From the NCBI GenBank assembly GCA_019058295.1, contig JAHPZI010000022.1, positions 92,316 through 156,315 on the forward strand: a DNA stretch of 64,000 nt, in the 5' to 3' direction. This document shows, piece by piece, positions 58,014 to 64,000 of the stretch. The stretch is from Promethearchaeota archaeon. GTDB lineage: Archaea > Asgardarchaeota > Lokiarchaeia > Sigyniarchaeales > SOKP01. A program made the translations under genes and the position numbers. Position 1 is the stretch's first letter, and every line of letters begins with the position of its first letter. The notes beneath the pieces were generated by a model, which searched no databases, was not told the origin of the DNA, and saw only the letters and a list, made by a program, of their open reading frames with translations.

Positions 58014-60869
58014 TTAAAAAAACGCATCCATCTTTTTTATTCCTTTAATTTCTTCAAATGTAATACCTAACGCATCTAATACTTGTTCCAAAGCAGATTG
58101 TAATAGCTCACGATATTTTTTAGTATCTATATCTTGAAGTTTTGCTAATTCAAGTGCTTTAGCTCCGATAGTACCTTTGCTTTTTATAAAGGAAATTACT
58201 TCGCCTTTTTGATATTCTTTACCAGTCGCTTCTTTTAATTCTAGTGCTGCGCGGACATGTTGCGGCACTACTTTTGTATAGCCTGAAAGTTTTTTCTGTA
58301 TTGCGATGTTTATCGCATAATCCTCTAAGGTGAAAGTATCTGGTTTCCCAATTTTCTTTAAATTATCTCTAACTATTTCAATAATTTCATTTTTAGCCTT
58401 GGAAAACTCATTATCATTTGTAATATTCTTTAAGATCTCAATCATTTGGCCAAATATGGTTTTAATAAAATCAGGAGTATTTCTTTTTTTAGCGAGTAAT
58501 CCCTTGATATCTACATATTTAGTATCCTTATAGATACCTACATAATTTTTCTTTCTTTTAGAAAGCGCTAAAAATTGGTAGGTTTTTTCTTCCTCTAAAT
58601 CAAGATCAAGTTCTTTTTTACTCCAATCTGATATTTCCTTCATCTGATTCTTAGAAGGATTCAATAAGAAGACGCTATCAGTGTCCCCGTACAGGACTTT
58701 TACGCCGAGTTCTTCTGATTTTTTAATTGTCTGCTTTATTGAGTATTGTCCTATACCAGTTGTGCTTTCTGCTACGGGTAGGCAAAATAATGGGAAATTT
58801 TGTGAACCAAAAACTCCATACGAACCATTAATAAACACTTTTAAAGCTTGCTGAATTGTAGTGAAGTAGCTACGTCTTTCATCAGATAAACTTTTCTCAA
58901 CCGATTTTGGCTTGAAAAATTTCACCCGAATATCTCGGAAAAATCCAACAACATATGCAAATATACCCATTTTATGAGTACAAACATGATAGGGAATTCC
59001 TTTGATTAAATTTTCCGTACAATCAGTATGAGGGCATTGGACTGTTTCATAAGAAAGATTATATTCTTTTATAATTGAAGGGTAGAGTGATGCGAAATCC
59101 ATAACTACAACATCATAATGAATACCTGGAACAGGAGGTATAACATAAGCTCCTGCATACGCTTTTCCCTCAATTGTGGCTTTAGAATAACCGCCTTTTT
59201 TTATTTCAGATATTTCTGAACGACGAGGGATTAAATAATTGTTTTGTCGATGTTCAAAATAGAAAATATTTTGTATCCATGCAGAGATTTGGTGCCTAAT
59301 CATATCATGAATGGGCATTTTTGTCATTCTACATAGCAAAATTATAAGATTCCAGACAAGGGAATTATTAAATTTTGTTAATTCGAGCGTTAATATAGAA
59401 TCTTTTAAATTGTACCATGCTAAAATGCCATATCTCATATCATGAATTTCTTCTTCGTGTTTATATTTACCTTCTCCGAGTAATGCCGTGCTGATTGCTT
59501 CTAATGAACTACTCTCATATGCTCCTCCAAAGGCATAACCTGATATACTTCTATTGAAAAATAAGTTGAATACATCAATATGAATTCCTTTTCTTAAATC
59601 ACATTCTGCTCTTGAGAGAAATCCATATCCTCTTTTAAAAACAATAGGATTCAGATCTCTGTCTATTTTTAATTTATTTGCTCGATGAAATAAGTAATTT
59701 AAGTCAAAATTATCTCCATTAAAAGTAATGATAATAGGATATTCCCACATTAATCTAAATACTTCAGTTAATAATTCCTTCTCGCTTTTAAAAAATGTTA
59801 TTTTAGCTTCTTTAGGAAATTTTTCATGAAGTTCTATGTAAGTAAATCCCGCTCGTTCCAATACATAAACTTGATGTAATCCATCAGTAGCGACAAAAGA
59901 AACACTGATAACTTCTTGCTTCGCCATAACTGGATCAGGTATTTTATAATCCTTTGGACCTATACTTACCTCAATATCAAGAGCCATCCGCTTAATATCA
60001 GGGATAGGAGTTAGAAAGATATTCAAATATTTTTTTGCAAATTTTTGCATTTCCGGTTCTTCTTCTTTAAACAAATTTATTAACTCATTAGCAATCCTCT
60101 CTGATTCAGTTTTATCTTCTCTAAATTCTACTTTTTCAATTTTTCCATTTTTGATACTATAAATTAATCCCGGAATTAAACCAGTATCATAAATATAATT
60201 TAAATGATATCTAATATCTGCTTCCCATGCTCCTCCTAGAATTCCTCGAATATTCTTTCCAGATCCTCCAATGTCGAGAGGAGTCTTTCCGTATATCTTG
60301 GTCATTGGAATTTCTTTGTCAGTTAATAATTCAAACTTTTTAACGTCTTCAATTCTTACGAATCCATCATAATTAGTTAATTCGATATTTGATTCTAAAC
60401 TGGTTTTCGACTCCTTACTTAAGCAATAAGGCTCATGATTAGTAGTATCAATCCAAATTTTAATATCGTCAGTTTCTAAATCGTAAAATTTACAGTATGC
60501 TTTATTTTGTCCACCATCATAATCAACATCTAATAAAAGACCTTTTTCTAGATCCTGAACAATTTCACCTTTTTCTATTAAATATCTGAGATATCGTTGA
60601 GCATAAGATTCTCCCTTCATCTGTTTTATTTCAAAATTATCTTCCTTTAAACCAAAGGGAATATCATTACGTTTAAAATATAATTCATCAGGAATTTCTC
60701 CAGGAGCTTTAGGAGCTGTTTTAGGTTTTTCAGGCTTTTCTGCTTTTTTCTTAGTGGGTTTTTTTTTCGCAGGTTTCTTTTTTGCCACTGATTTCTTAGA
60801 TCTTGACGTATCCATGAAAGAAGTGAGAGACTTCTGCTGTTTATCTTCTACTCTTTTCTTTTTTGCCAA
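58014..60869 (-). CDS. polB: Family B DNA polymerase
   Basis: Exo motifs (MALDIEV, TFNGDNFDLNYL, YNLKDSILT); Pol motifs DFASLYPSIIKEYNL, NGSYGVFG, YGDTDSVFL. Confidence 0.95.
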   Translation of the reverse strand: MAKKKRVEDKQQKSLTSFMDTSRSKKSVAKKKPAKKKPTKKKAEKPEKPKTAPKAPGEIPDELYFKRNDIPFGLKEDNFEIKQMKGESYAQRYLRYLIEKGEIVQDLEKGLLLDVDYDGGQNKAYCKFYDLETDDIKIWIDTTNHEPYCLSKESKTSLESNIELTNYDGFVRIEDVKKFELLTDKEIPMTKIYGKTPLDIGGSGKNIRGILGGAWEADIRYHLNYIYDTGLIPGLIYSIKNGKIEKVEFREDKTESERIANELINLFKEEEPEMQKFAKKYLNIFLTPIPDIKRMALDIEVSIGPKDYKIPDPVMAKQEVISVSFVATDGLHQVYVLERAGFTYIELHEKFPKEAKITFFKSEKELLTEVFRLMWEYPIIITFNGDNFDLNYLFHRANKLKIDRDLNPIVFKRGYGFLSRAECDLRKGIHIDVFNLFFNRSISGYAFGGAYESSSLEAISTALLGEGKYKHEEEIHDMRYGILAWYNLKDSILTLELTKFNNSLVWNLIILLCRMTKMPIHDMIRHQISAWIQNIFYFEHRQNNYLIPRRSEISEIKKGGYSKATIEGKAYAGAYVIPPVPGIHYDVVVMDFASLYPSIIKEYNLSYETVQCPHTDCTENLIKGIPYHVCTHKMGIFAYVVGFFRDIRVKFFKPKSVEKSLSDERRSYFTTIQQALKVFINGSYGVFGSQNFPLFCLPVAESTTGIGQYSIKQTIKKSEELGVKVLYGDTDSVFLLNPSKNQMKEISDWSKKELDLDLEEEKTYQFLALSKRKKNYVGIYKDTKYVDIKGLLAKKRNTPDFIKTIFGQMIEILKNITNDNEFSKAKNEIIEIVRDNLKKIGKPDTFTLEDYAINIAIQKKLSGYTKVVPQHVRAALELKEATGKEYQKGEVISFIKSKGTIGAKALELAKLQDIDTKKYRELLQSALEQVLDALGITFEEIKGIKKMDAFF

Positions 60870-61058
60870 ATAAACACCAATATCAGATGACTTTTTTATT
60901 TCTATATATAATTATTATAGTATTTATTAAAATTTCAACTATTTCTACCTTAATATTGAAATATCTAGTACATTTTTTTTTGTTTTTAACAGATATTAAA
61001 TCAAAACGAGAATATAAAAAAAAAATATTATTTTTTTTGGTTTCGAGAACTAATTGTA

Positions 61059-61382
61059 CTACCAAACAGCTGAAAATCCCCATGCCATAGCACCTAAAAG
61101 AAATAACAAACATATGGCACTAAAAACGGTTCCTAAAATTCCAAATGTTTTATTATCTTCAGCAGTAGCAATTCCAACAATTCCTAGAATTAGAGCTATG
61201 AAACAAAAGACAAGTAAAACAATTCCAAAAGTCGCTGCTTGGGCAACTTGAGCAGTAGCTACAGTCCCAGCAAATGCAGCAGATGCTATAGCTCGCCATA
61301 TCATTACTGGTAAAATTATAAAAGTTAAGACACAAAGAACAAGTGATAAAACGAAAGAAGCAATTCCAACTCCATTTCCCAT
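61059..61382 (-). CDS. Small hydrophobic membrane protein
   Basis: 107-aa ORF with three strongly hydrophobic segments. Confidence 0.5.
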   Translation of the reverse strand: MGNGVGIASFVLSLVLCVLTFIILPVMIWRAIASAAFAGTVATAQVAQAATFGIVLLVFCFIALILGIVGIATAEDNKTFGILGTVFSAICLLFLLGAMAWGFSAVW

Positions 61383-61463
61383 ATAATTTCACTCTCTTTT
61401 TTGTTTAATTTTTTTATTGGATGTAATTTTTATTTACACAAAATTGTATTTAAACTTTTTTAC

Positions 61464-62843
61464 TCATTTAGTTCCAGTCGTCATCCTTATTCCCTCAATA
61501 AGCATAAAAGGAGCAAATACGGGATTTGAAGTCGGACTTAGCCATGTAGAGACTTGTTTTAATTTTTTTCCTAAACCTATTGTATGTTCAAGCATGTGAT
61601 AATGGTTGGAGTTAATACGTAGTTCTCTGACGGGTTCAAGAATTTTTCCTCTATTTTTTACTAAAAACATGCCATCTTTAGGAATAGAAGATAATACTCC
61701 AGGAGGGGCATAACTCTGATAACGAGTGTACCACGTTGATGAAATTAATAAAGTAGGTTTCTCAGAAATTTCCATTAATTCTTCTAAGGTGTGATCACCA
61801 GCTGCAAATACCGTATTGGAAGGTCTTGGCATTGTAATTCCGGCATTACCAGTTGATTCTTTATTTTTTCTTGTGAGAGATGTATTCGTAAAATATTGAT
61901 GTATAATTCCTTTATTAATTAATAATGTCTTTTTGGTGGGGACACATTCATCGTCAAAAGGAGAGCTTTCTAAACCATATTCAATGGTTCCATCGTCCCA
62001 TGCTGAGATATTTTCGCTGGCAATTTTATCACCTAATCTTTTTCCTATTAACCATGATAAACCCATCTTTCTGATGTATTCATTCATAGCTATTGATAAT
62101 GTAGGAGCTTGTAATTCAGTAGATACTTTTGGATATATGATTATATTATATATGCCTGGTTCCGCTTTTTTACCACCGACAGCCATTTTACAAATTTTTC
62201 CTGCCTCTTCTCCAGCCCATATTGCATCAAAATCTTTATTTAAGTGAGTTGAACAAGATAAAGATTCTCCTGTCGCGTACATATCTTCCGCAAATGCTCT
62301 TATTCGAAAATTAAGATGTGTTCTTTTAAAGTTTTGTTCAATACCGGTACTAGTTTCTAAAAAAAAATTAGTATCTCCAAAAAAGAAAGACCCAGCCACT
62401 CTCTTAGCTCCTTGGGTTATTGAAACATCTGTAGCTCTTTCAACAAGACCAATAGCTTTTTCACCCAAATTAGCGACTTTATCGTCAAAAATCTTACCTT
62501 GAATGCTCATATCATATTTAAGCGTTCCTTCTGGCAGTCTTTTGTAATATCTATTAATTTTTGCGACATTTAATAACTTTTCGCAATAATTTATGGTATT
62601 TTCGATTACATTAGGACTTAAATTGCTGATTGAAATTTCAGTTGTTCTTCTTTTTTTAGATAAAAACAATACTAACTTGATATCATCCCAATTCTTATTA
62701 ATGTCTATATTATTCTCAGAAAATCTGATTTGATTCTCTGATTTTATTATTCCTTTAATTACCCATGAATCACAAAATTGTTTTAGATGCTTTTTAGCAA
62801 GCTCCATTTTATCTGTTAAAATTTCAAACTTTTTTTGATTCAA
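61464..62843 (-). CDS. pmbA: PmbA/TldE-like metalloprotease-family subunit (non-catalytic partner)
   Basis: TldD/PmbA family pattern (ESSPFDDECVPTKKTLLINKGIIHQYFTNTSLTRK, GNAGITMPRPSN); no HExxxH; paired with TldD. Confidence 0.85.
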   Translation of the reverse strand: MNQKKFEILTDKMELAKKHLKQFCDSWVIKGIIKSENQIRFSENNIDINKNWDDIKLVLFLSKKRRTTEISISNLSPNVIENTINYCEKLLNVAKINRYYKRLPEGTLKYDMSIQGKIFDDKVANLGEKAIGLVERATDVSITQGAKRVAGSFFFGDTNFFLETSTGIEQNFKRTHLNFRIRAFAEDMYATGESLSCSTHLNKDFDAIWAGEEAGKICKMAVGGKKAEPGIYNIIIYPKVSTELQAPTLSIAMNEYIRKMGLSWLIGKRLGDKIASENISAWDDGTIEYGLESSPFDDECVPTKKTLLINKGIIHQYFTNTSLTRKNKESTGNAGITMPRPSNTVFAAGDHTLEELMEISEKPTLLISSTWYTRYQSYAPPGVLSSIPKDGMFLVKNRGKILEPVRELRINSNHYHMLEHTIGLGKKLKQVSTWLSPTSNPVFAPFMLIEGIRMTTGTK

Positions 62844-62852
62844 ATAATCACC

Positions 62853-63989
62853 TTATGCTAATTTAACATTTCTTAATCTAACATTGGGACCACCAGTCCA
62901 AACAGGACACCCTTGGCCTGGTTCTGATTTACCACAAAAGGCTCCTTCCCATTCCATCGTTTCTTCCTTTCCTTGAGCGTCAATACTACCAAATAATCCA
63001 GGTGATGAGATTTCGAGACCTGGTTTTAAAACTAGATTTTTAATTTCACCATTTTCTATTAAATATGATTCTTGCCCTACATACTTAGATTGTAACCGCT
63101 TATCGTCAATATTCCATTCTGTGAAACTTTTCATGAAAATACCCAATTTTACATCCTCAATCATTTCTTCAAATGAATAATCTCCAGGTGCGAAATAAGT
63201 ATTCGCCATCCTTATAATAGGTTCACGATCATAAGCCACAGCTCTAGCGGCAGCATTGCTATGAGTATTAAAAACACTAGCAGTCTCTCGATTTAACAAC
63301 ATTTCATTAAAGATTCCATTTTTAATTAGCTCTCTTCTGTGAGCCTTTACACCCTCATCATCATATAAATAAAAACCATAGGAACCTGCAATAGTTGGAT
63401 CTTCATATATATTAACACATTCATTACCAATTCTAAAGCCAATTTCATGTTCTCTTAAATATGATTCCCCTGCCTGCGCTCCTTCACGACCTAGAATCCG
63501 ATCCGACTCATGCGGATGGCCACAATTTTCGTGAGATATTATTCCTGCAACTTTTGGTCCTAAAATTATATCTATCTCACCTTCAGGAGGCTTTTTGGCT
63601 TCTATTATAATTTTCCCGAGTATATTAACTTTTTCTCTTACTTTTTCAATTAAATTCCAAGAAATTAATTCGTTCCACCCTGCTGTTGTAGCAAAAGTAC
63701 TCATAGATTGTTCATTCTTACCACCAGGTTGTATTCCTATAATGATGGGTATAAAAGCAACTCGTGGAACTGAACTAGAGATTTTTGCTGAATCAGAATT
63801 AATGTAATATGTATCTCTCTGCTCTGTAATTAAAACAAAAATATGAATAAAATCTACAGGATATTTCTTTTCAGAGAAAATTTTAATAAAATCTTGAATA
63901 TATTCGATCTTTTCTTCTAAAGAGACTTCTATTGGATTAATATCATATTTGCTTTGCCATTTCGCTTCGTAAAATTTTTCTTCACTCAT
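62853..63989 (-). CDS. tldD: TldD-like metalloprotease
   Basis: HENCGHPHESDRIL (HExxxH motif), DDEGVKAHRRELIKNGIFNEMLLNRETA; ATG start at 63989. Confidence 0.88.
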   Translation of the reverse strand: MSEEKFYEAKWQSKYDINPIEVSLEEKIEYIQDFIKIFSEKKYPVDFIHIFVLITEQRDTYYINSDSAKISSSVPRVAFIPIIIGIQPGGKNEQSMSTFATTAGWNELISWNLIEKVREKVNILGKIIIEAKKPPEGEIDIILGPKVAGIISHENCGHPHESDRILGREGAQAGESYLREHEIGFRIGNECVNIYEDPTIAGSYGFYLYDDEGVKAHRRELIKNGIFNEMLLNRETASVFNTHSNAAARAVAYDREPIIRMANTYFAPGDYSFEEMIEDVKLGIFMKSFTEWNIDDKRLQSKYVGQESYLIENGEIKNLVLKPGLEISSPGLFGSIDAQGKEETMEWEGAFCGKSEPGQGCPVWTGGPNVRLRNVKLA

Positions 63990-64000
63990 TTGAATGGGAG

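Overview
AT-rich archaeal chromosomal window of about 64 kb. Gene content and style suggest an Asgard/Lokiarchaeia-like genome: archaeal-type CODH/ACS subunits, Alba, an archaeal family-B DNA polymerase with PIP-like motifs, a Tes-like radical SAM protein, several thiolase/DUF35 pairs, and beta-helix surface proteins with an IPGY-type C-terminal anchor. The lineage call is inference; no rRNA or other marker gene is present. Most of the window is CoA/fatty-acid and fermentation metabolism: acyl-CoA dehydrogenase, four thiolases each paired with a DUF35 protein, SCP2, BKACE, two enoyl-CoA hydratases, two acyl-CoA synthetases, Fe-ADH, AOR and GlcDEF-like oxidase subunits. I saw no tRNA, rRNA, CRISPR array or transposase. 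Leads most worth a second look: (i) a CooT-like (MCEF...) candidate nickel protein divergent from cdhB-cdhC; (ii) two paralogous beta-helix surface proteins with conserved 5' leaders and a conserved foldable 3' element ending in poly-T, flanking a wHTH gene and a 7TM protein with a longin/roadblock-like tail; (iii) a tandem-HNH protein sandwiched between two copies of an acyl-CoA dehydrogenase 3' end; (iv) an apparent G6/G5 frameshift in that dehydrogenase; (v) three wHTH-ferredoxin proteins with a CxCCxCCCG cysteine cluster; (vi) a Tes-like/dolichol-kinase-like putative lipid module; (vii) perfect inverted repeats in a divergent regulator/oxidase intergenic region. All family calls are from reading motifs by eye; no database search was run.
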